Source of the DNA: Janthinobacterium silvisoli
GTDB taxonomy: Bacteria; Pseudomonadota; Gammaproteobacteria; Burkholderiales; Burkholderiaceae_D
Length of the DNA: 64,000 nucleotides
Assembly (NCBI RefSeq): GCF_014200725.1
Contig: NZ_JACHCL010000002.1
Span: 1-64,000, forward strand
Reading direction: 5' to 3'
In this document: piece by piece, positions 24,422-33,115 of the stretch
Layout: every line of letters begins with the position of its first letter
Position numbering within the stretch: position 1 is the first letter of the stretch
The notes under the pieces: model-generated
Databases searched by the model: none
What the model saw: only the letters and a program-made list of their open reading frames with translations
Told to the model about the DNA's origin: nothing
Position numbers and translations under genes: made by a program

Positions 24422-25504
24422 ATGAAATATCCAGCCATCTTGCCGTTTGGCGAGATCCTGCCGAGCCTGAACGCCTTCGATGCCATCATCGATGTGCGCA
24501 GCCCTTCCGAATTTGCCGAAGACCATTTGCCGGGCGCCATCAACTTGCCCGTGCTCAATGACGAGGAACGCGTGCGCGTGGGCACCCTGTACAAGCAGAC
24601 CAGCGCTTTCGAAGCAAAGAAGCTGGGGGCGGCCTTGATCGCCGCCAATATCGCGCGTCATATCGAAGAGCATTTCCTGGGCCATGCACAGAACTGGAAG
24701 CCGCTCGTGTATTGCTGGCGCGGCGGCAACCGCAGCGGCGCCATGGTGCATATTCTGGCGCGCATAGGCTGGCCTGTGACGCAACTCGATGGCGGCTACA
24801 AGCAATACCGGCGCCACGTGAATGCCGAGCTGGCCGAACTGCCCGCGAAGTTTGACTTCATCAACGTGCTGTGCGGCCCTACCGGCAGCGGCAAGAGCCG
24901 TTTGCTGCAAGTGCTGGACCGGCAAGGCGCGCAAGTGATCGACCTGGAACACCTGGCGGCCCACCGCGGCTCGGTGCTGGGCGGCTTGCCCGAGGCGGAC
25001 CAGCCATCGCAAAAAGCGTTTGAAAGCGGCTTGTGGCAGCAATTGCGCCATTTCGACCCGGCACTGCCCGTGTTCGTGGAGTCGGAAAGCAAGAAAGTGG
25101 GCCGGCTGCGCGTGCCCGACGCGCTGATGGAAAAAATGCGCGCCGCCGACTGTACTGCCGTGCAACTCGATACCCGCCACCGCGTGCAGTTGCTGATCGA
25201 CGATTACGGCCATTTCGTGTCTGATCCAGAGCAACTGAACCTGCAATTGAGCCATTTGACGCAGCTGCACGGCCGTGAAAAGATCCATCACTGGCAGCAA
25301 CTGGCGCTGGCTGGCCGCATGGCCGAGCTGGTGGAAGAATTACTGCTCCAGCATTACGATCCGGCCTACCAACAATCGATCAAGCGCAATTTCAGCCGCT
25401 ACGAACAGGCCGCGCCGCTGGTCTTGAACGATATTTCAGGGCAAGCTTTTGAACAAGCCGCGAGGGCATTATGTGCTATCGTCGGCAATAAAAACCCGCT
25501 TTGA
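24422..25504 (+). CDS. mnmH: tRNA 2-selenouridine synthase MnmH
   Basis: MnmH (SelU) replaces the sulfur of 2-thiouridine at tRNA position 34 by selenium, through a geranylated intermediate. The 360-aa protein has an N-terminal rhodanese domain with the catalytic cysteine in VYCWRGGNRSGAM and a P-loop domain with GPTGSGKSRLL. Length is as usual. It is followed 36 nt later by selD, whose product selenophosphate is its substrate, and by a transport system probably bringing in selenium compounds. The group forms a selenium-use operon for tRNA modification. Confidence 0.95.
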   Translation: MKYPAILPFGEILPSLNAFDAIIDVRSPSEFAEDHLPGAINLPVLNDEERVRVGTLYKQTSAFEAKKLGAALIAANIARHIEEHFLGHAQNWKPLVYCWRGGNRSGAMVHILARIGWPVTQLDGGYKQYRRHVNAELAELPAKFDFINVLCGPTGSGKSRLLQVLDRQGAQVIDLEHLAAHRGSVLGGLPEADQPSQKAFESGLWQQLRHFDPALPVFVESESKKVGRLRVPDALMEKMRAADCTAVQLDTRHRVQLLIDDYGHFVSDPEQLNLQLSHLTQLHGREKIHHWQQLALAGRMAELVEELLLQHYDPAYQQSIKRNFSRYEQAAPLVLNDISGQAFEQAARALCAIVGNKNPL

Positions 25505-25540
25505 ATTTGCTCCCCGTACATCTTATCCGCAGGAACCCTT

Positions 25541-26605
25541 ATGTCAGATAGCGCAGCAACCCAAAACACCCCTATCCGCCTGACCGAGTTCGCCCACGGT
25601 GGCGGCTGCGGCTGCAAGATCGCGCCCGGCGTACTTGCCGACATATTAAAAGGCAGCGGCGGCTTTCCCTTGCCGAAAGAATTGCTGGTCGGCATAGAAA
25701 CCTCGGACGACGCCGCCGTCTACCAGCTTAACGATGAACAGGCGCTGATCGCCACCACCGATTTCTTCATGCCCATCGTCGACGATCCATTCGACTTTGG
25801 CCGCATCGCCGCCACCAATGCCATTTCCGATGTGTATGCCATGGGCGGCACGCCCATCATGGCGCTGGCCCTGGTCGGCATGCCGATCAACAAGCTGCCG
25901 GTGGAAACCATCGGCTTGATTTTGAAAGGCGGCGAAACCGTCTGTGCCCAGGCCGGCATCCCGATTGCGGGCGGCCACACCATCGATTCCGTCGAACCTA
26001 TCTATGGCCTGGTCGTACTGGGCCTGGTGCATCCGTCGCAAGTCAAACGCAATGCGGGCGCGCGCGCTGGCGACAAGCTGGTGCTGGGCAAACCTATCGG
26101 CGTGGGCATCCTGTCGGCCGCGCTGAAAAAAAATGCACTCGATACAGATGGCTACACCTCGCTGATCGACAACACCACCAAATTGAATACCCCGGGCAAG
26201 AAACTGGCCCTGCTCGACGGCGTGCATGCGCTGACCGACGTGACGGGCTTTGGTTTGCTGGGCCATACCCTGGAACTGGCGCGCGGCGCCCAATTGCAGG
26301 CGCAGATCCAGCTGGCGGAAGTGCCGCTGCTGCCGCAAGTGCGGCAACTGGCCGACAACGGCAATATCACGGGCGCATCGAACCGCAACTGGCAAGGCTA
26401 CGGCGCGCAAGTGCAGCTGGCCGACAGCCTGAGCGCCATCGACAAGGCAATATTGACCGATCCGCAAACGGCAGGCCCGCTGCTGGTGGCATGCGCGCCG
26501 GAGGCTGTCGAGCAAGTGCTGGCGATCTTCCGCGATGAAGGGTTTGCCGAGGCAACCGTGATCGGCGAGATGGCTGAAGGCAGTACCGGGGTTTCCGTAT
26601 TTTAA
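25541..26605 (+). CDS. selD: Selenide, water dikinase SelD
   Basis: SelD makes selenophosphate from selenide and ATP. The 354-aa protein has the glycine-rich N-terminus HGGGCGCKIAP with the catalytic Cys (not selenocysteine; no in-frame TGA is found at this site), the ATTDFFMPIVDDPFDFGRIAATNA block and IAGGHTIDS. No selA, selB or selC is present here, so in this window selenophosphate supports MnmH only. It is in the operon mnmH-selD-ABC transporter. Confidence 0.96.
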   Translation: MSDSAATQNTPIRLTEFAHGGGCGCKIAPGVLADILKGSGGFPLPKELLVGIETSDDAAVYQLNDEQALIATTDFFMPIVDDPFDFGRIAATNAISDVYAMGGTPIMALALVGMPINKLPVETIGLILKGGETVCAQAGIPIAGGHTIDSVEPIYGLVVLGLVHPSQVKRNAGARAGDKLVLGKPIGVGILSAALKKNALDTDGYTSLIDNTTKLNTPGKKLALLDGVHALTDVTGFGLLGHTLELARGAQLQAQIQLAEVPLLPQVRQLADNGNITGASNRNWQGYGAQVQLADSLSAIDKAILTDPQTAGPLLVACAPEAVEQVLAIFRDEGFAEATVIGEMAEGSTGVSVF

Positions 26606-26629
26606 TCAGTTAATAAAGAGACACACACC

Positions 26630-27496
26630 ATGAGCGCTTTTTCCAAATTTACTGCCATCCTGGTCACCGTGGCCAGCACCTTGACCATCCATTGCGGCCT
26701 GGCGCAGGCGCAGCAAGTGCTGCGCGTATCGGCCATTCCCGATGAAGCGCCGACGGAATTGCAGCGCAAGTTCAAGCCGCTAGGCAATTACCTGGAGAAA
26801 AAGCTGAACATGAAGGTGGAATTTACGCCCGTGACCGATTACGCGGCGTCCGTGGAAGGCTTGATCAACCACAAGCTGGACATGGTCTGGTTTGGCGGCT
26901 TTACCTTCGTGCAAGCCAATGAGCGCAGCGGCGGCAAGATCATACCGCTGGTGCAGCGCGAGGAAGACACCAAGTTCCAGTCCGTTTTCATTACCACCAG
27001 CAAGGACATCAACAAGCTGACCGACTTGAAGGGCAAGAACTTCACGTTTGGTTCTGAATCGTCGACTTCCGGCCACTTGATGCCGCGCTACTACCTGCTG
27101 GCCGCCAAGATCAACCCGGACACTGACCTGAAACGCATCGCGTTTTCCGGCGCGCATGACGCTACCGTGGCCGCTGTCGCCGGCGGCAAGGTCGATGCCG
27201 GCGCCTTGAATATCTCCGTGTGGGAAAAACTGGTGTCGTCCAACAAGGTTGATCCAAGCAAGGTACGCGTGTTCTACACCACGCCCGGCTACTTCGATTA
27301 CAACTGGAGCGTGCGCGCCGACATGAATCCCGCCGTGCGCCAGAAGCTGACGGACGCCTTTTTGTCGCTGAACCCATCTACGCCTGAAGGCAAGGAAATC
27401 CTCGACCTGCAGCGCGCCAGCAAGTTCATCCCGACCAAGGCCGAGAACTACAAGGATATCGAAGCAGCCGCGCGCAATGCGGGCTTGCTGAAGTAA
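26630..27496 (+). CDS. PhnD-type substrate-binding protein, putative selenium-compound importer
   Basis: This 288-aa exported binding protein of the phosphate/phosphonate family has a Sec leader ending at LAQAQQ, the PDEAPTELQRKFKPLGNYLE start, GLINHKLDMVWFGGFTF and GSESSTSGHLMPRYYL. The family next to selD/mnmH is commonly annotated as a putative selenate ABC transporter binding protein. It lies 24 nt after selD. A selenium oxyanion as ligand is inferred from this gene neighbourhood; phosphonate or phosphite is the alternative. Confidence 0.85.
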   Translation: MSAFSKFTAILVTVASTLTIHCGLAQAQQVLRVSAIPDEAPTELQRKFKPLGNYLEKKLNMKVEFTPVTDYAASVEGLINHKLDMVWFGGFTFVQANERSGGKIIPLVQREEDTKFQSVFITTSKDINKLTDLKGKNFTFGSESSTSGHLMPRYYLLAAKINPDTDLKRIAFSGAHDATVAAVAGGKVDAGALNISVWEKLVSSNKVDPSKVRVFYTTPGYFDYNWSVRADMNPAVRQKLTDAFLSLNPSTPEGKEILDLQRASKFIPTKAENYKDIEAAARNAGLLK

Positions 27497-27510
27497 GAAA
27501 GCCAGAGGCA

Positions 27511-27545
27511 CAATTCTGGGGTCAGTCCCGACGGGTCTGCCCCCG
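27511..27545. repeat. Imperfect inverted repeat, possible dispersed element
   Basis: The stretch CAATTCTGGGGTCAGTCCC then GACGGGTCTGCCCCCG folds into an imperfect hairpin (27517-27529 with 27533-27545). Similar GGGGTCAGACCC...GGGTCTGACCCC elements recur in Oxalobacteraceae genomes as I recall; I see no second copy in this window. Confidence 0.4.
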
Positions 27546-27592
27546 GCTCTTTGTCGCTGGCTTAATCAATGTAAATGGTCCCCACCCACCGC

Positions 27593-28405
27593 ATGACATT
27601 TCAACTTAACAAGCTCAGCGTCCACCACGCCGGCGCCGCCACCAATGCGCTGGCCTTGCGCGAGCTGGACCTCGTCGTCGCGCCGGGCGAACAGATTGCC
27701 CTGATCGGCCCTTCGGGCGCGGGCAAGACCAGCTTGCTGCATACCCTGGCTGCCGCCTTGCGCCCCGCTTCAGGCAGTCTGGAAATTCTTGGCGTGCAAC
27801 CGTGGCAAGTAAGCAGCGCCGAACGCCACGCCTTGCGTACCCGTCTATTCCTGGCGCCGCAAACGCCGCCGCTGCCGCCGCGCCAGCGGGTAGTCAATGC
27901 CGTGCTGGCAGGCCGCTTGCCGCAATGGAGCTTGTGGACCGCCATCCGTTCGCTGTTCGTGCCGCTCGATCCGCGCGCCGCGTGGGAAGCGCTAGGCAAA
28001 TTCAATCTGCAAGACAAGCTGTATGCACGGGTGGACCGCTTGTCCGGCGGCGAACGCCAGCGCTGCGGCATGGCGCGTGCGTTGGTTTCGGATGCCGAAG
28101 TGTTCCTGGTCGACGAACCATTGTCCGCACTCGATCCCACCCTGGCTTTGCAAACTATCGCCGTATTACAGGAAGAAGCAAAGGCTCGCCAAGCAACGTT
28201 GATTTGCAGCTTGCACCAGGTGGATATCGCCAGGGCTTGCTTTCCCCGCATTATTGGTTTGCGCGATGGCAAAATCGTCTTCGACGCGGCCCGGCTTGAT
28301 GTCAGCGACAACATGATTGCCGCACTGTACCAAAACAAGGACGATGTTCCTTCCCCCTTTACAACGATCGATGCCGATGGTGCTGCCGTGAGGCTGCATT
28401 GTTGA
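27593..28405 (+). CDS. ABC transporter ATP-binding protein (PhnC-like)
   Basis: This is the ATPase of the importer. It has Walker A (GPSGAGKTS), the ABC signature (LSGGERQRCGMARAL), Walker B (VFLVDEPLSALD) and the switch histidine (SLHQVD). The 270-aa length is normal for PhnC-like ATPases. An ATG at 27575 would add six residues; MTFQLNKLSV at 27593 is the family-like start, though neither has a good ribosome-binding site. It follows the binding protein by about 95 nt and its end overlaps the first permease gene by 7 nt. Confidence 0.88.
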   Translation: MTFQLNKLSVHHAGAATNALALRELDLVVAPGEQIALIGPSGAGKTSLLHTLAAALRPASGSLEILGVQPWQVSSAERHALRTRLFLAPQTPPLPPRQRVVNAVLAGRLPQWSLWTAIRSLFVPLDPRAAWEALGKFNLQDKLYARVDRLSGGERQRCGMARALVSDAEVFLVDEPLSALDPTLALQTIAVLQEEAKARQATLICSLHQVDIARACFPRIIGLRDGKIVFDAARLDVSDNMIAALYQNKDDVPSPFTTIDADGAAVRLHC

Positions 28406-29229
28406 AGTCTGCCACCATGCCGCGCGACCCCGCCTGGCGCGGCCGCCTGATCACTACGGCAGTCGTCCTGATCGTGCTATGGCCGATGCTGGTGCAAGCC
28501 GAATTCAAGCCCTGGATTTTATGGGACGCGCAAAGCCTGTCAGCCACCTGGCAATTTTTGTCCAGCTTTGTGCCGCCTGCCCACAGCGCCGAATTCCTGG
28601 CCATTGTTGCCACGTCCACCTGGGAAACCATCGCCATGGCCACGGCTGGCATGGCGCTGGCCATGTTGGGCGCCATCCCTTTGACCCTGCTGGTGACGGA
28701 GCGGTTATCGATTTCGCGCCTGGGCAGCGGCAAGGTGGCACCTTTGTCCGCCGCCATCCGCCATGCCGTGCGCACCCTGCTGGTGGTGCTGCGCAGCGTA
28801 CCGGAACTGGTCTGGGCTTTATTGCTGGTGCGCATAGTGGGCCTGGGACCGACGGCCGGCGTGATCGCCATCGCCCTCACCTATTGCGGCATGCTGGGCA
28901 AGGTCTACGCGGAAATCCTCGAATCGTCGGACGCTGCCGCCTGCAACGCCCTGCTGAACAACGGCAGCGGCCGCCTGGCCGCGCTGCTGTATGGCGCCCT
29001 GCCTGAAGCGGCCGCCGAACTGGTGTCCTATACCATCTACCGCTGGGAATGCGCGATCCGTGGTTCCGTCGTGATGGGTTTCGTCGGCGCGGGCGGCCTG
29101 GGCCAGCGCATGGATGAATCGATGAAGATGATGGCAGGCGACGAACTGGCCACCATGCTGATGGTGTTCGTGGTGCTGGTGGCAGGCGCCGATGCCGTTT
29201 CGGCCATGCTGCGCAGGAGGCTGTCGTGA
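28399..29229 (+). CDS. ABC transporter permease (PhnE-like), first subunit
   Basis: This 276-aa inner-membrane permease of the PhnE type has an N-terminal segment (LITTAVVLIVLWPMLV), several further membrane spans and the EAA loop around LPEAAAELVSYTIYRWECAIRGSVVMGFVGAGGLG. TTG 28399 is taken as start; ATG 28417 is an alternative. It overlaps the ATPase gene upstream and the second permease gene downstream (4 nt). With its partner it forms the membrane channel of the putative selenium importer. Confidence 0.86.
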   Translation: MLKSATMPRDPAWRGRLITTAVVLIVLWPMLVQAEFKPWILWDAQSLSATWQFLSSFVPPAHSAEFLAIVATSTWETIAMATAGMALAMLGAIPLTLLVTERLSISRLGSGKVAPLSAAIRHAVRTLLVVLRSVPELVWALLLVRIVGLGPTAGVIAIALTYCGMLGKVYAEILESSDAAACNALLNNGSGRLAALLYGALPEAAAELVSYTIYRWECAIRGSVVMGFVGAGGLGQRMDESMKMMAGDELATMLMVFVVLVAGADAVSAMLRRRLS

Positions 29230-30017
29230 ACTCCCTGCTGCCAGTCCCGCCTCGCAGACACTGGTCCACCTGGGCCTTGCTGGCTGGCTTGTTGCTGCTC
29301 GTCATCACCAGCTTCGCCACCCTGCCCCTGAAATGGGGCGACTTTTTCAGCGCCGACGCCGTGCGCACGACGGCCGACTTCCTGCACGGCTTTGCGCCGC
29401 CCGAGTTGTCACCCAATTTCCTGCTCAAGGTGGGCACCGCCACGTTTGAAACGCTGGCCATGTCGGCCATTGGCACCATCATCGCGGCCGTGTTCGGCGC
29501 CCTGCTGGCCTTGCCTGCCAGCGGCCGTTTCGGCAAGGCGGCCCGCCAGGCCACGCGGGGCGTATTGAATGTGCTGCGCTCGATACCGGAACTGGTCTGG
29601 GCGTCCATCCTGCTGATCGCGGCCGGCCTGGGGCCATTCGCCGGCACCCTGGCGCTGGCGCTGCATACGGTAGGCGTGCTGGGCCGGCTATTTGCCGATG
29701 CCTTTGAAAACTGCCCACCCCTGCCCGCCGCCAGCCTGCGCATCAATGGCGCGGGCCCGGCGGCAACGTTTTTGTACGCCACCTTGCCCCAGTGCAGCCC
29801 GCAAATGCTGTCCTACACTTTGTACCGCTGGGAAAACAATATCCGCGCCGCCGCCATCCTGGGCGTGGTGGGCGCCGGTGGCCTGGGGCAGATGCTGAAA
29901 TACCATTTATCATTGTTCCAGATGCAGCCAGCGGCCACCGTCATTATTGCCATGCTGCTCATGGTGGCTGCCGTTGACGGCCTCAGCTATGTGCTGCGGC
30001 GCGCCATGACACGCTGA
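29226..30017 (+). CDS. ABC transporter permease (PhnE-like), second subunit
   Basis: This 263-aa inner-membrane permease is a paralogue of the preceding one: AIGTIIAAVFGALLALPAS, VLNVLRSIPELVWASILL and the EAA loop LPQCSPQMLSYTLYRWENNIR followed by GVVGAGGLGQML. The first 30 residues are less conserved. It is the last gene of the operon mnmH-selD-importer. A heterodimeric permease pair suits the phosphonate transporter class. Confidence 0.86.
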   Translation: MNSLLPVPPRRHWSTWALLAGLLLLVITSFATLPLKWGDFFSADAVRTTADFLHGFAPPELSPNFLLKVGTATFETLAMSAIGTIIAAVFGALLALPASGRFGKAARQATRGVLNVLRSIPELVWASILLIAAGLGPFAGTLALALHTVGVLGRLFADAFENCPPLPAASLRINGAGPAATFLYATLPQCSPQMLSYTLYRWENNIRAAAILGVVGAGGLGQMLKYHLSLFQMQPAATVIIAMLLMVAAVDGLSYVLRRAMTR

Positions 30018-30082
30018 TCAAATCAACATGGACGCTGGAAAATCAGCGACAATACTGCGTCAGATAACTATTCTTTTGATTT

Positions 30083-30715
30083 ATGCGCGATATCATTGCT
30101 GGTTTTTTACGTTTCCAGAAAGAAGTTTTCCCGCAACGCCGGGAACTCTTCAAGACCTTGGCCACAGGACAAACGCCCAAGGCCCTGTTCATTTCCTGCT
30201 CCGATAGCCGCATGGTGCCGGAACTGGTGACGCAACGCGAACCGGGCGAACTCTTCGTGATCCGCAACGCAGGCAATATCGTGCCTTCGTTCGGCCCGGA
30301 ACCGGGCGGCGTCAGTGCGACCGTGGAATATGCGGTGGCCGCCTTGAAGGTCACCGATATCGTCATTTGCGGCCATTCCGATTGCGGCGCCATGAAGGCC
30401 ATCGCCACTTGCGCCTGTCTCGATCATATGCCGGCGGTCAAGCATTGGCTGCACTACGCCGATGCAGCGCGCATGATCAATGAATCGGTCGAGCATCCGA
30501 CCGAACAACATCGTATCGACGGCATGGTGCGCGCCAACGTCATCTCGCAACTGAACAACCTGCGTACCCATCCTTCGGTGGCGCTGGGCATCGCGCAAAA
30601 ACGCTTGAACCTGCATGGCTGGGTATACGACATCGAGAACGGCTCGCTCGATGCGCTGGACGAAGCCACCGGCCAGTTTGTGCCGCTGGCGGACCACCCG
30701 GCTTCGCAGCCGTAA
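30083..30715 (+). CDS. Beta-class carbonic anhydrase
   Basis: This 210-aa zinc enzyme interconverts CO2 and bicarbonate. The beta-class ligands are CSDSRM (Cys, Asp-Arg dyad) and HSDCGAM (His and Cys). [10 protein letters not shown] and GVSATVEYA are typical of the CynT-like subgroup. The lack of a signal peptide points to the cytoplasm, where it supplies bicarbonate to carboxylases and helps pH balance. It has its own upstream region and is convergent with the DUF4431 gene. Confidence 0.93.
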   Translation: MRDIIAGFLRFQKEVFPQRRELFKTLATGQTPKALFISCSDSRMVPELVTQREPGELFVIRNAGNIVPSFGPEPGGVSATVEYAVAALKVTDIVICGHSDCGAMKAIATCACLDHMPAVKHWLHYADAARMINESVEHPTEQHRIDGMVRANVISQLNNLRTHPSVALGIAQKRLNLHGWVYDIENGSLDALDEATGQFVPLADHPASQP

Positions 30716-30726
30716 GTGGTGAAAGG

Positions 30727-31128
30727 CTATGGGTCGACTCTCAGCAGCACGTCGGCGTGATGATGCCCCGTGAAACTGGAAAATAATTGCCCCCGCAACT
30801 TGAGCTGCTGGCCAAGTTGCGGCCTCAACGAGGCGTACTGTTCTTTTGATAGCACCAGTTGTACTTCCCGAACGGACTCATGCGCCTGGCGGTCTGACCC
30901 GCTATCTGCCTGCGTGCAGATCGGCTGCGCGAGCGTCAGGTAAAAACCGGTTTCCCGCTCGTCGCCGTCAGCCACGCTTTCGAAGTTGGGACTACCTGGA
31001 AAAGTCTCCCTGTGCAACTTGCCGGCCAATGTGACTTCTTCCGGCTCATATTTCAGGCAGGCCGCGTTGACTGTCATATAAGAAAAACTGCATAGTGCAA
31101 TACTTGCAATTTTTAATACGGTGCGCAT
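30727..31128 (-). CDS. DUF4431 exported protein
   Basis: This 133-aa exported protein has a Sec leader (VLKIASIALCSFSYMTVNA, then ACLKYEP) and the pattern of DUF4431: CLKYEPEEVTLAGKLHRETFPG, FYLTLAQPICT, and a C-terminal VVLSKEQYASL-like strand with LRGQLFSSFTGHHHADVLL. I placed the start at 31128 because AAAGGAAAG lies 8 nt upstream; the longer frame lacks support. The function of the family is unknown; it is likely periplasmic. Confidence 0.8.
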   Translation of the reverse strand: MRTVLKIASIALCSFSYMTVNAACLKYEPEEVTLAGKLHRETFPGSPNFESVADGDERETGFYLTLAQPICTQADSGSDRQAHESVREVQLVLSKEQYASLRPQLGQQLKLRGQLFSSFTGHHHADVLLRVDP

Positions 31129-31286
31129 CGCATCTTTCCTTTCCGACATGCAAATGATACTAGCATGGCTTCGACACATCGCAAGCTTGCCGGCCTTTTC
31201 ATACACAACCCAATCAATTGCTTAACACTTAGCCCAGAATTTCAAAAATAGACTGCAGCAAACATAGGCGGAGAACGCTCAAGAAT

Positions 31287-31319
31287 AAGAAAAAGGCTGG
31301 CGTTTCCAACCTTTTTCTT
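31287..31319 (-). terminator. Rho-independent terminator of the chemoreceptor gene
   Basis: Arms 31287-31300 and 31306-31319 pair with one mismatch over 14 bp around a 5-nt loop. On the minus strand the hairpin ends in TTTTTCTT, so it should end transcription of the chemoreceptor gene whose stop is at 31336. Confidence 0.75.
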
Positions 31320-31335
31320 CGAAAGTGTTATTTTA

Positions 31336-32898
31336 TCAAGCGTAGCTTCCCAAGCGCTGCAGCTTGAACGCACTGACTACCTGCGCCAGATGGCCCGCTT
31401 CGCTGCGCAACGCCTGCGAGGCGGCCGCCGCCTGTTCGACCAGCGCGGCATTTTGCTGGGTGGCTTCATCCATTTGCGTGATCGCCTGGTTCACCTGCTG
31501 GATGCCGACCGTTTGTTCCCGGCTGGCGGCGCTGATGTCGGCAATGATTTCAGCCACCTGGCGCACGCTGTGCACGATTTCATCCATCGTGCTGCCGGCC
31601 TTCTCCACCAAACGGGTGCCCGAGCCGACTTTATCCACTGAATCGTCGATCAAGCCCTTGATTTCGCGGGCGGCGGCGCTTGACCTCTGCGCCAGGCTGC
31701 GCACTTCGGTCGCGACCACGGCAAATCCCCTGCCCGCCTCGCCTGCGCGGGCCGCTTCCACGGCCGCATTCAATGCCAGGATATTGGTCTGGAAGGCGAT
31801 GCTGTCGATCACGCCGATGATGTCGACGATCTTGCGTGAAGAGTCATTGATGGACGACATGGTCTTGACCACCTCGCCCACCACCTGACCGCCTGCGGCC
31901 GCCACCTTCGATGCGCTGGCCGCCTTGCTGTTGGCCAGGTCGGCGTTGTCGGCGTTCTGCTGCACCGTGGTGGTCAATTCCTCCATTGCCGCCGCCGTTT
32001 CCTGCAGGGAGCTGGCTTGCTGTTCCGTGCGGCTGGACAAGTCCGCATTGCCGTCGGCGATCTCGCTGGCGGCGGTGGCAATCGCGCCCGTGCCGTCGCG
32101 TACCTGGCTGACGATGCTCAGCAAACCCTGGTTCATGTCCTTCAGCGAGTGCAGCAATTGGCCCGTTTCATCGCGGGTATCGGCCACGATCACGCTGGTC
32201 AGGTCGCCATCGGCCACCTTGCGCGCCACGGCGACGGCATTGGCCAGCGGTTCGGTAATCGAGCGCGTGACATACCAGGCCACGCCGGCACCGATGGCCA
32301 GGGCAGCCAGGGTCAATGCCAGCACCAGTTCCTTGGTGTTCGAGGCGTTCTCGATGGCCTGCTTGCCGGACTGCTGCATCAGCTTGTCTTCATGCGCGAC
32401 CAGTTGGTCCAATACGCCGTAATAGGCCATTTGCGTCGGCCCCACTTCATCGAACAGGGCGGCGTAGGCTTCATCGACTTTCTGCTCGCGCACCAGGCCT
32501 GCAAAGTGCGTGCGCGCCGTCACGAATTTGCCGCGCACCTGCGCCAGGTTGGTGATGAATTGGCGGTCTTCATCCGTGCTGGCGCTCTTTTCCAGCTGGT
32601 TTATCGAGGCAACGATAATTTTCGCGCCCGTTTCTATGCTGTCGAGCTCGCGCTTGATCTGCGCCGGATCGGACAGCAGCATGGCATTGCGCATGCTGAT
32701 GACGGCTTCCGTGACCTTGCCCTTGATCTGGGTGGCCAGCACGGTTTTCGGGTACAGATAATTATTGGTGGAATCGATATCGCGGTCCAGCGCATCGATA
32801 CGTACAAAGGTCAGCGCGGCGATAATCGCCAGCAACGCCGCCACCACACCGAAGCTCAGGCTCAGCCTGTGCCCGATGCGCAAATTCTTGACATCCAT
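31336..32898 (-). CDS. Methyl-accepting chemotaxis protein (4HB/Tar-type sensor)
   Basis: This 520-aa chemoreceptor has TM1 (about 12-30), a four-helix-bundle type periplasmic domain (about 35-190), TM2 (about 192-212), HAMP (TRSITEPLANAVAVARKVADGDL) and the cytoplasmic signalling domain with the hairpin tip IIGVIDSIAFQTNILALNAA and EAARAGEAGRGFAVVA. There is no C-terminal NWETF-type CheR tether; it ends in QRLGSYA. It senses a periplasmic ligand of unknown identity and feeds the CheA/CheW system, which is not in this window. Confidence 0.95.
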   Translation of the reverse strand: MDVKNLRIGHRLSLSFGVVAALLAIIAALTFVRIDALDRDIDSTNNYLYPKTVLATQIKGKVTEAVISMRNAMLLSDPAQIKRELDSIETGAKIIVASINQLEKSASTDEDRQFITNLAQVRGKFVTARTHFAGLVREQKVDEAYAALFDEVGPTQMAYYGVLDQLVAHEDKLMQQSGKQAIENASNTKELVLALTLAALAIGAGVAWYVTRSITEPLANAVAVARKVADGDLTSVIVADTRDETGQLLHSLKDMNQGLLSIVSQVRDGTGAIATAASEIADGNADLSSRTEQQASSLQETAAAMEELTTTVQQNADNADLANSKAASASKVAAAGGQVVGEVVKTMSSINDSSRKIVDIIGVIDSIAFQTNILALNAAVEAARAGEAGRGFAVVATEVRSLAQRSSAAAREIKGLIDDSVDKVGSGTRLVEKAGSTMDEIVHSVRQVAEIIADISAASREQTVGIQQVNQAITQMDEATQQNAALVEQAAAASQALRSEAGHLAQVVSAFKLQRLGSYA

Positions 32899-33115
32899 TT
32901 TCTTCCTTGAGTGATAAATATCGGTACGTAAATACGCACGCTGACCGTCGCGTTGCCCTTGCTAATGATCATGATGATCTTGAGGCAATCTACCAAAATA
33001 GCATATTAGACAAATGTTTCACTAAGGAATTATTATTGCGGATTGTACACATTGCGTTACATTGGAAAGAATACGATGGCAGCCTGCCCCCTCATGGGCA
33101 GGCCATGTTTTGATA

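Noticed and set aside
23132-25300. Long minus-strand open frame of over 700 codons opposite the monooxygenase and mnmH genes
   Set aside because: It is antisense to two well-supported genes, has no family motif, and is the kind of open frame that high-GC third positions create.
32907-33113. A 68-codon plus-strand frame between the chemoreceptor and the peptidase gene
   Set aside because: No ribosome-binding site, no family pattern and a divergent upstream location that suits a promoter region.
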